A stretch of DNA of 64,000 bases from Thermococcus celericrescens (GCF_001484195.1 NZ_LLYW01000019.1:1-64000), one strand, 5' to 3'. Positions 1 to 8,565 are shown, counted from the first letter of the stretch. Notes: a model not told the origin generated them from the sequence alone. Program-made: numbers and translations.

Positions 1-547
1 CTAGGTGGTTCCTGAGCTCGAGGGCCAGGGAATAGAGGAACACCGCGGCGGCGATGCTCCACTCCTCCGCCGTGACTGAGCCGTCGAGGTGGGCCCCGTA
101 GAGGAAGGGCAGGGCTCCAAAGAAGATGCCGTGGGAGAGAACGTCCGCCACCGGCCGCGCCTTGAGCCTCGGCGGGGCGGAATAAACGGTCGCCAGTAAG
201 ATCATCGACGCGTACACCACCAGCTCCCCCGTCCCGAGGTTGCTAGCAAGCATCAGTCCCAGCAGTGCCATAGCGAGGGAAGAGGCAACCCCCGCCCTAA
301 AGCTCAGCTCACCGCTGGCGATGGGGTTTTTCTCCCTCTTTCTCGGGTTTATCGAGTCGGTATCCGCGTCGAAGCAGTTGTTTATCGCGAAGGCATAGGC
401 CACGTAGAGGGCGAGTGAAATCAGGAACACGAGCACACGGGTGACATCGGGGGTGGCCCCCAAACTGAACGCGAGACCCAGGAGCCCCATGCCTATGAAT
501 GCCCTCCCATCGAGGATTCGAGCGTTTCTGATAACCGCGCGGAGCAT
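1..547 (-). CDS. UbiA-family prenyltransferase (3' part beyond the window)
   Basis: The reading frame opens at an ATG at 547 behind a GGAGGT site and stays open to the window edge (182 codons seen), so the C-terminus is missing. The protein is very hydrophobic. About residue 55 it has the Asp-rich motif NNCFDADTD (the NxxxDxxxD signature that binds Mg-prenyl diphosphate), then a YSAPPRLKARP segment, both diagnostic of UbiA membrane prenyltransferases. Family knowledge: these transfer an isoprenoid chain onto an acceptor. In archaea one member makes digeranylgeranylglyceryl phosphate for membrane lipids, while others have unknown acceptors, so the substrate is left open. It starts 33 bases after the aminopropyltransferase and is probably co-transcribed with it. 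Confidence 0.88.
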   Translation of the reverse strand, partial: MLRAVIRNARILDGRAFIGMGLLGLAFSLGATPDVTRVLVFLISLALYVAYAFAINNCFDADTDSINPRKREKNPIASGELSFRAGVASSLAMALLGLMLASNLGTGELVVYASMILLATVYSAPPRLKARPVADVLSHGIFFGALPFLYGAHLDGSVTAEEWSIAAAVFLYSLALELRNHL

Positions 548-579
548 GGCGGTACCTCCAAAAAGTTTTAGAAAAGTCG

Positions 580-1446
580 TCAGGCCCTCTCAAGGAGGTC
601 CCTGACGTATTTGGGCATCTGGAAGAGGGTCCCGTGCCTCTCCGGGTCGTAGTAGTAAAGCTCGAGCCCCCTTCCCCTCTCGACGTCGACCTTCCCGAAA
701 TCGATGTCCCCCTTCACACCGACCAGGAAGCTCCAGGGGGATGCGTAGCCTATAACTGGGAAGCTGAAGTAGTAAACCCTGTCGAAGACCTTCTTCATCG
801 CCCTGTAGGCGTCGAGGAGTTCGTTCGTGAAGAGATAGACGCTTCCCGCCTGGGTGATGTAGAGGCCCCTCTCGTTGAGCTTCTCATAGGCGCTTCTGTA
901 GAACCCCTCGCTGAATAGAAGCTTCGCTGGGCCGACGGGGTCTGTGGAGTCAACTATTATGACGTCGAAACGCTCGTCGGTCTCCTTCAGGTACCTCACC
1001 CCGTCGCCGATGATGAGCTCTCCCCTTGGCTCCTCCTTCTTTATGAGCCTGTCCAGGAGTTCCGAGGCAACGTCAAGGTAGAGGTAGGAGGCCTCGACAA
1101 CGCCCTCGTCTATCTCCACCATCGTGGCCTTTTCAACCGTTTTGTGCCTGAGGACTTCCCTCAACGTGCCGCCGTCGCCTCCCCCTATAACGAGCACTCT
1201 CCTCGGGTTCGGGTGGGCGAGCATGACCGGGTGAACGAGCGCCTCGTGGTAGCTCTCCTCCCCGATCTCGACGAGCTGAACCGTACCGTCGAGGATGAGC
1301 AGCTTGCCGAAACCCTCTGTTTCATAAATTTCGATGCGCTGGTACTCCGTCTGCGTCTCAAAGATGCGCTGCTTGACCTTGAAGCCAACGCCGTAACCGC
1401 GAGGGTACCATTCGATGAAAGCCCTTTCCTTCTCGTTGTATCCCAT
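580..1446 (-). CDS. speE: Agmatine/triamine aminopropyltransferase (spermidine synthase family)
   Basis: A 288-residue spermidine-synthase-fold enzyme. It transfers an aminopropyl group from decarboxylated S-adenosylmethionine to a polyamine acceptor. The glycine-rich site GGGDGG lies at residues 88-93 and the acceptor/catalytic segment DSTDPVGPA at about 166-174. The ATG at 1446 is preferred over the longer frame opening at 1473 because GGTGAG lies just upstream of it. In Thermococcus kodakarensis the orthologue next to the arginine decarboxylase (TK0147) uses agmatine, giving N1-aminopropylagmatine. The same neighbourhood here (arginine decarboxylase 200 bases away) supports agmatine as the substrate, which is inference by context. 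Product feeds spermidine and long-chain polyamine synthesis, important for growth at high temperature. Confidence 0.93.
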   Translation of the reverse strand: MGYNEKERAFIEWYPRGYGVGFKVKQRIFETQTEYQRIEIYETEGFGKLLILDGTVQLVEIGEESYHEALVHPVMLAHPNPRRVLVIGGGDGGTLREVLRHKTVEKATMVEIDEGVVEASYLYLDVASELLDRLIKKEEPRGELIIGDGVRYLKETDERFDVIIVDSTDPVGPAKLLFSEGFYRSAYEKLNERGLYITQAGSVYLFTNELLDAYRAMKKVFDRVYYFSFPVIGYASPWSFLVGVKGDIDFGKVDVERGRGLELYYYDPERHGTLFQMPKYVRDLLERA

Positions 1447-1517
1447 GAGTCTCACCGCCCTTAGGTAGGGCACGGGGTTTTAAAGCTTAAGGTTCTTCCT
1501 CACCGAAGAAATTGTGG

Positions 1518-1649
1518 ATGAACGTTCACCCTGTCGGCAGAGGTGAGTACATCGACGTCTGGGCAACGAAGGATAGGGTCAGGTACAACATGCTTTTCGA
1601 GAAAATCTCCTCCGGAGAGTACGTCCTCCTGGAAATTGGGAAAGTATGA
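1518..1649 (+). CDS. Possible 43-residue protein or gene remnant
   Basis: A short frame between the convergent-facing ends of two minus-strand genes. It runs from ATG at 1518 (an in-frame TTG lies at 1512) to TGA at 1647 and codes for a sequence starting MNVHPVGRGEYIDVW and ending VLLEIGKV. The composition looks protein-like, with balanced charged and hydrophobic residues, but no good ribosome-binding site precedes it. I do not recognise the family. It could be a genuine small protein or the surviving end of a larger decayed gene. Confidence 0.3.
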   Translation: MNVHPVGRGEYIDVWATKDRVRYNMLFEKISSGEYVLLEIGKV

Positions 1650-1657
1650 AAAATGGC

Positions 1658-2132
1658 TCAGTAGGGGAACATCACCACGACGGCCAGCGCCGCGGCGGGC
1701 TTGTCTTTGACGGTTGCGCTGGCGCTCGCGACCTTGAACTCCGCCAGCTTCCAGCCGCGGACGGCGAAGCCCTCCTCAACCATCTTCCTTACCATCTCTT
1801 CGGCCTCTTCCTTCGTGCAGTAGCCGCTGTACTCGTAGATGAGACCGCCCTCGTTGTTCTCGCTGATGCCGATTCCAAGGGCAGCGCTTATGGTCATCCC
1901 GGGTTCGTCGCTCTCGATGTGGGCGTAGACCGTCGGGAGGAGCATGCCTATTGGCACGTCGTGAACCTCGTCGATCCACTCTATGTGCGCCGGAATGACG
2001 CTGCTCAGCCTGACGAGGTTAACGTTCCCTATGCCCAGCTTGAGGAGTGCGTTGTCAAATGCGTTCAGCTTGGTTCCGCCCTCTGCGGCGGCGGCACCTA
2101 CTAAAAGCCCTCTTGGGGGTTGTCCAGCTCAT
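1658..2132 (-). CDS. pdaD: Pyruvoyl-dependent arginine decarboxylase, with a frameshift near codon 10
   Basis: Proenzyme of about 157 residues that self-cleaves at a serine to make a pyruvoyl cofactor, then decarboxylates arginine to agmatine. The start is the ATG at 2132, eight bases after GGAGG, and gives MSWTTPKRAF. The frame then shifts: removing one base near 2101 (a C on the + strand) joins it to IGAAAAEGGTKLNAFDNALL and the rest. The 475-base span is one base too long for a codon multiple. The processing site is in LVRLSSVIP, with cleavage expected between the two serines at about 43-44. The remainder (GISENNEGG, CTKEEAEEMV) matches the family. In T. kodakarensis the orthologue TK0149 is required for growth without agmatine, so real loss is unlikely and a sequence error is favoured. 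Confidence 0.88.
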
Positions 2133-2298
2133 CTCAGCTTCCTCCTTTCTTCTCTCACTTATATGGTGATTATACGGCAAAGCAACGGTTCACTTACTCG
2201 CTACTCTGCGGGCGGCTTAAAAACGTTTCGCTATATCTGAAAGAACCTCTGATGGCCCGCCTCGTGGCCAGACCTCAGAGGTGAAGCAGGATTGAGCA

Positions 2299-3456
2299 CT
2301 ATGCGGCACTGCTGGACCTCTTTTTCTGATGGTGGTTCACGACCCTTCCGAGGGTTGCGGAGGCGAATATGCCGAGCACGCTGGCGAGGGATGCCATGGC
2401 GTACATGTGCTCGCTTAGAACTCCCGAGACGAAACCTATCTCGCCGATGAGGAGGCCGAGGACACCGAAGCTCGCTATGCCAGCGCCCCTGACGAGGCTC
2501 GTGGAGAGATCTGTCTTTCTCACGGCCAGAACCGACAGCGTTAGCCTCACCGCGTATATCGCGGCGAAGAACTCTATCACTACGAAGGACAGCTCTGTTT
2601 CGAAGTTCAAACCACGCCAGGCGAAGAATATCGGGGCGAAGATTCCGTAGGTGACTCCGCTGACTATCGTGGTCAGCCTGTCGTACTGCTTGGTACCGAC
2701 GAGGTCGCTGTGCATCATCAAACCGGCGAGGAAGCCGCCTATGCTGAAGTGCATTCCTATCTCCTCGCTGATGAATGCGAGGGATGTGGAGAACACCATG
2801 AACAGTCCGAAAACGGCCTCATCGCTCCTGAGCCTGCGGAGGAAGCGTATTATGCGGACCTTCTGCTTTATGCCGAGGAGGTAGTTGATGTAGAGCAGGG
2901 TCCCCACGAAGGCGAGGTCCTTCAGCACGCTCGACAGTATCGGCCCGTAGTCGCCGGGGTTCTCGTTAAACCTTACGACCATGTAAACGAGGAACAGCCC
3001 GAATATCTCGCTTATCACCGCGTAGGAGAGGGCCACGTGGAGAAAGTCGCTCCCGAAGAACCTCTTGAGCCTGAGCACTATCGGGGCCGATGCTATTGAC
3101 AGTATTGCCGCGGTTATGACGTTGTCCGGGCCGACGCGTCCCCCGGTGAATGGAATCGTCGTGAGGAACATCACCCCGTACGTGAGGATATAGAGAGGCA
3201 GGGTTTTCCTCCCCGCGTAGTGAAGCTCCTCGGGGGTCACCTCCAGGCCTGCGGATATCATGAGGAAGAACAGGCCCAGTTCCGCCAGCAGGCCCATCTG
3301 GTCCCTGGGCATGTCTATCAGGATCGCGCTCAGGATCATTCCCGCGGTGATTTCGCCGAGAAACCCCGGGTAGCCCAGCCTCTCGAATCCCTCAGCCAGG
3401 AGTCTTGCGAAGGCTATGATTACGAAGACGTACCCTATGATTTCCATGGCTTCCAT
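2299..3456 (-). CDS. CPA2-type cation:proton antiporter (Kef/NapA-like)
   Basis: A 385-residue membrane protein with about 12 hydrophobic segments in the monovalent cation:proton antiporter-2 layout. Near the N-terminus GYPGFLGEITAGMILS corresponds to the conserved first core helices, and LGLFFLMISAGLEV to the unwound-helix region. The protein ends soon after the last membrane helix, with no TrkA-N nucleotide-binding domain, unlike KefB/KefC. Family knowledge: such proteins exchange Na+ or K+ for H+; the ion here cannot be told from sequence. Start could be 3456 or the second ATG at 3447; neither has a clear Shine-Dalgarno site and an AT-rich TATA-like stretch lies about 25 bases upstream, so the message may be leaderless. 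It is divergent from the ACT-domain gene at 3522. Confidence 0.88.
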   Translation of the reverse strand: MEAMEIIGYVFVIIAFARLLAEGFERLGYPGFLGEITAGMILSAILIDMPRDQMGLLAELGLFFLMISAGLEVTPEELHYAGRKTLPLYILTYGVMFLTTIPFTGGRVGPDNVITAAILSIASAPIVLRLKRFFGSDFLHVALSYAVISEIFGLFLVYMVVRFNENPGDYGPILSSVLKDLAFVGTLLYINYLLGIKQKVRIIRFLRRLRSDEAVFGLFMVFSTSLAFISEEIGMHFSIGGFLAGLMMHSDLVGTKQYDRLTTIVSGVTYGIFAPIFFAWRGLNFETELSFVVIEFFAAIYAVRLTLSVLAVRKTDLSTSLVRGAGIASFGVLGLLIGEIGFVSGVLSEHMYAMASLASVLGIFASATLGRVVNHHQKKRSSSAA

Positions 3457-3521
3457 TACGTCCGGGATGTTAATAATTTTTCTGCCGGCAACCTTTTATT
3501 CCCACGCGGAGAGTTTTAATC

Positions 3522-3929
3522 ATGAGACACTATGAGATAGTCAGGATCAAGGAGAACGGCAAGGTTGAGCTGCCCCGGGATTACGCCTACGAGCTTGGCG
3601 TGGTGGAGGGCGCATATTTCCTCCTTGAGATAGACACCGACCTCAAGGAGGTTCACCTGGAAAGGGTGGCCCTGCCTGGAAAGAAGCTCGTAGAGGTTGA
3701 GCTCGTTGTGGAGGACCGTCCGGGGGTTCTGGCCAGGATCAGCGGTCTCTTCGGCAGGCACGGGGCCAATATACTCTTCAGCGAGTCAGAGGAGTTCGGT
3801 GCCATCGGACTGGCCGGCATCGTCGCGGTCGTGGACGTGAGCGGGATGAGCATAACCCTGGATGGCCTGAAAAATGAGCTCGCCTCCCTGTCCGCGGTGA
3901 AGGAGGTTCATCTAAACCCCCTGGAGTAG
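3522..3929 (+). CDS. ACT-domain protein with an AbrB-like N-terminus
   Basis: A 135-residue protein. Residues 1-50 read like an AbrB/SpoVT swapped-hairpin segment (IKENGKVELPRDYAYELGV). Residues about 57-135 form an ACT domain, including VELVVEDRPGVLARISGLFG and the following beta strand ANILFSESEEFG. ACT domains bind amino acids or other small ligands and usually regulate a partner enzyme or DNA-binding protein. The combination suggests a small ligand-responsive regulator, but its target is not visible. A TATA-like TTTTATT at about 3493 places transcription start close to the ATG. Its 3' end overlaps the convergent mnhD by 18 bases. Confidence 0.72.
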   Translation: MRHYEIVRIKENGKVELPRDYAYELGVVEGAYFLLEIDTDLKEVHLERVALPGKKLVEVELVVEDRPGVLARISGLFGRHGANILFSESEEFGAIGLAGIVAVVDVSGMSITLDGLKNELASLSAVKEVHLNPLE

Positions 3930-5414
3930 AATCATGGCTATGGTCACCATCACGAAAACCGCGGTGAGGATGTTCACATCCCTCCCGATTTCCCTGGGGC
4001 CGGCCCTTGGGCTCCTGTCGAGAACCCCGAGCCACTTCAGGAGTGCAAAGAGGAGGAGCGCGGAGGATAGATACAGGACCTCCCTGGGATTTACGCCTGC
4101 TCCAAGGTAAACGCCGGTTAGGATGGCCGCCAGCGCTAGGCCAAGCGGCGACAGCTTCCATGCCGCGGGCATTCCCGGGGCCTCACCCCGTCTCAGATGG
4201 TGGTTCAGTTTTGCGAAGGAAGTGAGTGTCCCGATGCTTCCCAAGGGGACTGCGAGTTTCCAAAGGCCTGACAGGCTTTCGTAGAGCAGTTCCTTTCCGT
4301 ATGCCCCCACCAGTGGTCCTATTCCTCCTATCGCGAGGCTGAGGGTAAGGACGGAGGCTGCCATAACGGGCGCGTTCCTGTAGCCGAACTCCCCCGAGCT
4401 TTCTGCTCTCCCTCCCGAGCGAACCCACCGCCAGGAACAGGCCTCCCTTGAATATGGAGTGTGCCATCGCGTAGTACGCCGCCCCGACGAAGTTGAGGCT
4501 CCCAACGCCGAGGAGGACGTAGCCCATCTGGGAGACGGTGGAGTACGCCAGGAAGCGCTTTGCGTCCTGCTCGACCAGCATCATGCTAACGCCAAAGAAC
4601 ATTGATGCCACCGCCACCCCCATTACGGCCGCCCTGAAGGTTTCCCCGGAGGGAGGGCGGAGAGGAGGAGTATCATCCCGTAGGCGGGGGCCTTAACAAC
4701 GGCGCCGCTCAGAACCGCGCTCACGGGAGTCGGCGCGCTCGAGTGGGCGTCCGGGAGCCAGGAATGGAGCGGGAAGATGCCTGCCTTGAGGAGAAGCGAG
4801 GTAAACGCCAGTGCCAGGGCGGTGTTTAGCTCCCTGGATGGCCCGGCACTCTCTCTGACGAGATCGACGTTGAGATAGCCGGTCTCCATGTAGATTATCC
4901 CGACCGCAAAGACGAAGAGGTACGATGCCAGCAGGGACATTATGAGGTACCTGAACGCAGCTCTCTTGGAGCCCTTTTCGTCCGAGAAGGCCACGAGCGC
5001 AAAGGCCGATACAGATGCTATCTCGGAATATATGTAGAAATTGAAGAAGTCCCGTGCTATGAACGCTCCCATAAGCCCCGTGTGGAGGAGCAGGAGGAGC
5101 GCGAGAACCTTCGGCGTCTTTTTGTTCCTGAAATCTAAGTAGTACAGGGAGTACAGGGCGACGAAGATGAAGAGCACAAGCTCACCCGCGATAAATGGCA
5201 GGTTCGTCCGCGTTAGCGCGACCTCTATTCCCGCCTCCCGCGCCCAGCCCCCGACGATCTCCGAACCAAGCCCATTTAAGAGAACGACCGGAACCGGCAG
5301 GAGGGCTCCGAGCAGAAAGACTCCCTGGATTAAGCTCCGTTTGGCCTTCAGCACATCGAGGAGCATGAGTATGAAAGCGGCCAGCAGGGGCAGCGCGGCC
5401 AGCAGGGGTATCAT
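3912..5414 (-). CDS. mnhD: Mrp-type antiporter subunit D (proton-pumping complex I ND2/4/5 family), two frameshifts
   Basis: The large ion-translocating subunit of an Mrp/Mnh Na+/H+ antiporter module. The gene reads in three consecutive frames that together give a normal ~500-residue protein with about 14 membrane helices. The first piece carries LLLHTGLMGAF, the ion-channel lysine region and LLLKAGIFPLHSWLPDAHS. The second piece has QMGYVLLGVG and AHSIFKGGLFL. One G is missing in the run at + strand 4644-4647 and one is extra at 4391-4395, so the two indels cancel in length (1503 bases, 501 codons). Both lie in homopolymers, so sequence error is more likely than decay. The ATG overlaps the stop of mnhC by four bases (ATGA coupling). 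Confidence 0.88.
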
Positions 5415-5701
5415 TCGCCGTCACCCCCCATCCGCATTATAACCGCGAGGGCTAGGGAGGTTATCGCGACGTCCACGACGAGGGTGGTGAGCATGAGCGT
5501 TGCCGGGAGCGGGTCAACGGGGTCCGTTGGCATTATCGGCACGTCCTTTTCGGGGGAGTACGCGAGACCTATGAAGAATAGGACAAGCCCGAGGGAGACG
5601 ATGTTTATCGAGAGGACTAGCTTTATCGGCTCCCTTTTGGCCATCAGACCGTAGATTCCAACGAGCATTATCAGGATTCCAGCATGCTCCGGACTAATCA
5701 C
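5411..5701 (-). CDS. mnhC: Mrp-type antiporter subunit C (NuoK-like)
   Basis: A 96-residue protein with three hydrophobic helices, the size and pattern of MnhC/NuoK (MISPEHAGILIMLVGIYGL, then KLVLSINIVSLGLVLFFIG). NuoK-type subunits lie between the membrane arm and the large antiporter subunit and contain buried acidic residues used in ion movement. It overlaps mnhD downstream by four bases and mnhB upstream by eight, so the operon is translationally coupled. Confidence 0.9.
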   Translation of the reverse strand: MISPEHAGILIMLVGIYGLMAKREPIKLVLSINIVSLGLVLFFIGLAYSPEKDVPIMPTDPVDPLPATLMLTTLVVDVAITSLALAVIMRMGGDGE

Positions 5702-6095
5702 TTTCGACCCACCTCAGCAGGATGTAGAAGACGAACGTGAAAGCCGCGCCGACCTCCAGCCCCACGATCACGTTGAAAGGCAGGATTATCCCCCCCTCCG
5801 TCGGCAGGAAGTTTGAATAGAACGCCCCCAGCCCGAGGCCTGCAATTCCGAGGAGCACCAGCAGCGCCCCGGCGGAGCTCTCTATGAGGCCAGCCCAGTT
5901 GAAGTGGAACTTCCTCCGGACTTTGCCGTAGCCGTGTGAGGTGATGAGCAGTATCACTGCCACCGCCAGGATAACCCCTCCCTGGAAGCCGCCGCCGGGA
6001 CTTACGTGGCCGTAGAGCATCAGATAGGCCGCGTAGGTGACGAGGAATGGGCTTACCATCTTGGTCGTCGTCCTCACAACGGTGCTCATCTTCAC
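5694..6095 (-). CDS. mnhB: Mrp-type antiporter subunit B (MbhF-like)
   Basis: A 133-residue protein with four membrane helices. The loop GHVSPGGGFQGGVILA is the signature of the MnhB family, and VGLEVGAAFTFVFYILLRW is its last helix. MnhB contributes to the membrane part of Mrp antiporters and of the Mbh hydrogenase. The start is either the GTG at 6095 or the ATG at 6089. The purine-rich end of the preceding gene (GGGGGGAAG) provides a ribosome-binding site for either. Confidence 0.9.
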   Translation of the reverse strand: MKMSTVVRTTTKMVSPFLVTYAAYLMLYGHVSPGGGFQGGVILAVAVILLITSHGYGKVRRKFHFNWAGLIESSAGALLVLLGIAGLGLGAFYSNFLPTEGGIILPFNVIVGLEVGAAFTFVFYILLRWVESD

Positions 6096-6334
6096 TTTTT
6101 CTTCCCCCCGAGGAGGACGTAAAAGCCGATGACGGCCGTGAAGAGCAGACTCGCCTCGCCAAGGCTGTCATAGGCCCTCCAGCCGGCTAGGATGGCCGAC
6201 ACTAGGTTGGGAACGTTTATCTCCGTCCAGTGGGTGACGTAGTACGCATAGCTCCCTCCGTAGGGCGGCGAGTAGCTCAGCGAGAGGAGCAGAACGCCCA
6301 GTGCGAGCGTCAGGGCGGCGGCAGCGGCCCTCAC
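6092..6334 (-). CDS. MbhE-like membrane subunit of the Mrp module
   Basis: An 80-residue protein with an N-terminal helix, a periplasm-facing loop containing VTHWTEINVPNLVSAILAGWRAYDSLGE, and a second helix. This arrangement, ending GEASLLFTAVIGFYVLL, corresponds to the small subunit called MbhE in Mbh hydrogenases, homologous to the part of MrpA/MrpB next to MnhB. It lies between the DUF4040 subunit and mnhB with four-base overlaps on both sides, the fixed order of the archaeal module. Confidence 0.78.
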   Translation of the reverse strand: MRAAAAALTLALGVLLLSLSYSPPYGGSYAYYVTHWTEINVPNLVSAILAGWRAYDSLGEASLLFTAVIGFYVLLGGKKK

Positions 6335-6561
6335 CGCGTCACCCCCTTTATTGTGAAGAGGAACACCCCTATGACTATTGCCCCCACCACTATTGCGGAG
6401 AGGGCCACGTCGGGGGCGTTCAGCTCGAAGAGTGCCAGGATGAAGAGCAGGCTGAGGAGGGAGTATTTAACGACTGCACTGACCAGGTTCCTCTCCTCAA
6501 CCACCGCAACGGCAAGGATCATCATCGCGAGGAAGACCACATCAAGGATTGTCCCAAGCAT
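6331..6561 (-). CDS. DUF4040 membrane subunit (MbhD-like, MrpA C-terminal piece)
   Basis: A 76-residue subunit starting MLGTILDVVFLAMM. The longer frame back to 6606 runs inside mnhG and is rejected. Three short helices include FELNAPDVALSAIVVGAIV, the conserved acidic stretch of DUF4040, equivalent to the C-terminal part of bacterial MrpA and to MbhD. In the Mbh structure this subunit helps form the sodium path. It overlaps mnhG by 20 bases. Confidence 0.83.
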   Translation of the reverse strand: MLGTILDVVFLAMMILAVAVVEERNLVSAVVKYSLLSLLFILALFELNAPDVALSAIVVGAIVIGVFLFTIKGVTR

Positions 6562-6862
6562 ACATGTCCACCACGACTTTTGGCTTGACCCCGTAGCGAT
6601 AGGCACCCCTCGCGAGGGCGTGGCTCACCATGGGGTTCATCATGGCTATAAGGAAGGCCAGGACGAGGAGTTTGGCCCTCACCAGGGCGGGGGCGTTCAT
6701 GGTGATGATGAGGTAGAGGATTATGCTCATCGCCCCTCCAGTGTCGCATTTTGTGGCCGCGTGGAGTCTGGTGTAAACATCGGGAAATCTGAGTATCCCG
6801 AGGGCCCCGAAGAGCATTACAGCTTCCCCGAAGAGGAGGAGCAGAACCTCAAGCACCGGCAC
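6542..6862 (-). CDS. mnhG: Mrp-type antiporter subunit G
   Basis: A 106-residue MnhG. The helix-loop GALGILRFPDVYTRLHAATKCDTGGA is the family signature, followed by two more membrane helices and a short cytoplasmic tail. It is one of three small subunits (E, F, G) that always accompany the large Mrp subunits. It overlaps mnhF by 14 bases. Confidence 0.92.
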   Translation of the reverse strand: MPVLEVLLLLFGEAVMLFGALGILRFPDVYTRLHAATKCDTGGAMSIILYLIITMNAPALVRAKLLVLAFLIAMMNPMVSHALARGAYRYGVKPKVVVDMYAWDNP

Positions 6863-7121
6863 CCCTCCTTTCCATGTACTTCGCCAGAATCAGTCCCCCG
6901 ACCGAGTTCACCATGAGTAGGACTATCGCGAGGTCTATCAGGTAGTACTCGCCCCTCATGACGGAGACCAGTGCTATTATCACCACCACCTTCGTCGTTA
7001 TGGTGTTCAGGCCCACTATCCTGTCGGGAAGGGTCGGTCCCCTGAGCACGCGGTATGTTATCAGCACCGCCGTGAAGACGAGCAGATAGAATGCGCTCAC
7101 CAGAAGACCTTCTTGAGCCAT
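6849..7121 (-). CDS. mnhF: Mrp-type antiporter subunit F
   Basis: A 90-residue MnhF with three helices. The segment YRVLRGPTLPDRIVGLNTITTKVV holds the conserved GP(S/T)xxDR motif, with the acidic and basic residues typical of this family. It overlaps the end of mnhE by 25 bases, part of the coupled chain running E-F-G-DUF4040-MbhE-B-C-D. Confidence 0.92.
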   Translation of the reverse strand: MAQEGLLVSAFYLLVFTAVLITYRVLRGPTLPDRIVGLNTITTKVVVIIALVSVMRGEYYLIDLAIVLLMVNSVGGLILAKYMERRGAGA

Positions 7122-7702
7122 TCCTCTATGTCCCCCTTTATTTTTTCCCCGGCCTTCTCCCGGTTGAGGGTCTCCAGGTCTATCCAGTGAACGTAGAGGT
7201 AGGTCTCGTCGAGCTTCTTCTTGACGTCCAGTGTAAGGGTGCCGGGCGTCAGGGTTATGGAGTTCGCGAGTATCGTTACGCCCGTGTCGGAGTGCAGATC
7301 GGTCCTTATCTTGACGATGCCCGGGTTGATGTCCATGAATATTACGTTCCTGGCCACCTTCACGTTGCTCTCCAGCAGGCGGAAGGCCATTATCACCAGA
7401 TACTGGGGCAGGTAGATGAGGGCGAAGTAGAGGATTTTCTCAACTATGTGCCCGCTCCGCCGTATGTCGTCCATCAGGAGATCGCGCATGAAGAGCGACA
7501 CAAGAAGGGTGACCACGGCGCCGGTGATGAGGTCCCTCGGCTCCACGCTGGAGGTTATGACGACCCAGAACGCCATCAGGGCGAGCCAGGTCAGGGCCAT
7601 CCTTTCCCAAGGCGGCAGGCCGGACGCCCCGGAGGTTCCGTGGAGAACCCTCTCGTTGAGGGTCTTCAGCCTCTCCTTTAGGTAGAAGGGGACGCGGCTC
7701 AT
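7097..7702 (-). CDS. mnhE: Mrp-type antiporter subunit E
   Basis: First gene of the eight-gene module, 201 residues from the ATG at 7702 (the upstream extension to 7846 reads through promoter-like DNA). Two or three N-terminal helices are followed by a cytoplasmic domain with VKIRTDLHSDTGVTILANSITLTPGTL, the MnhE signature. A TATA-like stretch in the 7725-7745 region precedes it and no strong Shine-Dalgarno site is seen, so the message is probably leaderless or short-leadered. It is divergent from gcvH. Confidence 0.88.
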   Translation of the reverse strand: MSRVPFYLKERLKTLNERVLHGTSGASGLPPWERMALTWLALMAFWVVITSSVEPRDLITGAVVTLLVSLFMRDLLMDDIRRSGHIVEKILYFALIYLPQYLVIMAFRLLESNVKVARNVIFMDINPGIVKIRTDLHSDTGVTILANSITLTPGTLTLDVKKKLDETYLYVHWIDLETLNREKAGEKIKGDIEEWLKKVFW

Positions 7703-7896
7703 GTGGTGGTTTAGGGTACGAGGGGTTATAACACTTTTGCAATTGGCCAAAGGTTGCCCGGATCTGTGAAATTCGTTCGGAGTTCTTCGGGAAACACCGA
7801 AACTTTGTGCAGCCGAAGTGAAAACGGCGAATGCAGAATCCTTCACTCATGGAAAGGTTTAAATCTCTGCTCTTCCTACGAGAACCGGTGATGTTC

Positions 7897-8301
7897 ATGA
7901 TTGAAGTCGGAGAATACAGGGTTAAGGAGGGCCTTTACTACACGAAGGACCACGAGTGGGTCCAGGTTCTTGAGGACGGGACGGTCCTCATCGGAATAAG
8001 CGACTACGCCCAGAAGGAGCTCGGCGACCTGGCCTACGTCGAGCTTCCGGACGTCGGTTCTGAGCTCAGCAAGGGCGACGTTCTCTGCGAGCTTGAGAGC
8101 GTCAAGGCCGTTTCCGAGGTCTATGCCCCGGTCAGCGGTGAGGTCACTGAGGTCAACGCCGAGCTCGAGGACAGCCCGGAGCTTCTCAACGAGGACCCCT
8201 ACGAGAACTGGATAGCCAAGCTCAAGCCGAGCAACCTCGACGAGGAGCTCAAGGAGCTTATGGACGCCGAGGCCTACGCCGAATACCTCGAGAGCCTCTG
8301 A
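7897..8301 (+). CDS. gcvH: Glycine cleavage system H protein
   Basis: A 134-residue lipoyl carrier. It shuttles the aminomethyl intermediate between the P, T and L proteins of glycine cleavage. Conserved stretches are [11 protein letters not shown] at about 14-24, [20 protein letters not shown], and [14 protein letters not shown] with the lipoylated lysine at about residue 70. The ATG at 7897 is chosen over upstream starts because GGTG lies six bases before it and the length matches the family. A TATA box (GGTTTAAA) lies at about 7856. No other gcv gene is nearby, so it is a single-gene unit followed by T-rich stretches. Confidence 0.95.
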   Translation: MIEVGEYRVKEGLYYTKDHEWVQVLEDGTVLIGISDYAQKELGDLAYVELPDVGSELSKGDVLCELESVKAVSEVYAPVSGEVTEVNAELEDSPELLNEDPYENWIAKLKPSNLDEELKELMDAEAYAEYLESL

Positions 8302-8565
8302 TTCTGTTCTCTTTTCATTCCATTCCCCGCTAAAAGAGAGTTCTGAAGGGAGTGAGCTCCGCTCTCTTTTATCATCATTTCCATATCGGTTCAGATACCC
8401 TAGAGCTCGTCATCGCTCGTTCTACACTCTCAAGGAGGGAGTTAAAAGGGTAGTGGCTCGGCCAGTATGCCCTTCCTTACCCCCGGCCACTCCGGGGCTC
8501 GTCATCACCGGCTCGTTCTACCCAAATTAGCATTGATAAACCCCTCGAAACCCTTATAACTTCTG
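8302..8565. repeat. Non-coding gap with a pair of imperfect direct repeats
   Basis: This gap holds no convincing gene. T-rich tracts just after gcvH fit archaeal termination. Two related blocks occur: 8405-8425 reads GCTCGTCATC directly followed by GCTCGTTCTAC, and 8497-8521 has the same two pieces separated by ACCG. Between them lies GGCCACTCCGG-like dyad sequence. The repeats are not regularly spaced enough for CRISPR. They may be remnants of a duplicated regulatory or mobile sequence. Confidence 0.4.

Noticed and set aside
8480-8530. C/D box RNA on the minus strand (GTGATGA)
   Set aside because: No D box at a proper distance and no terminal stem.
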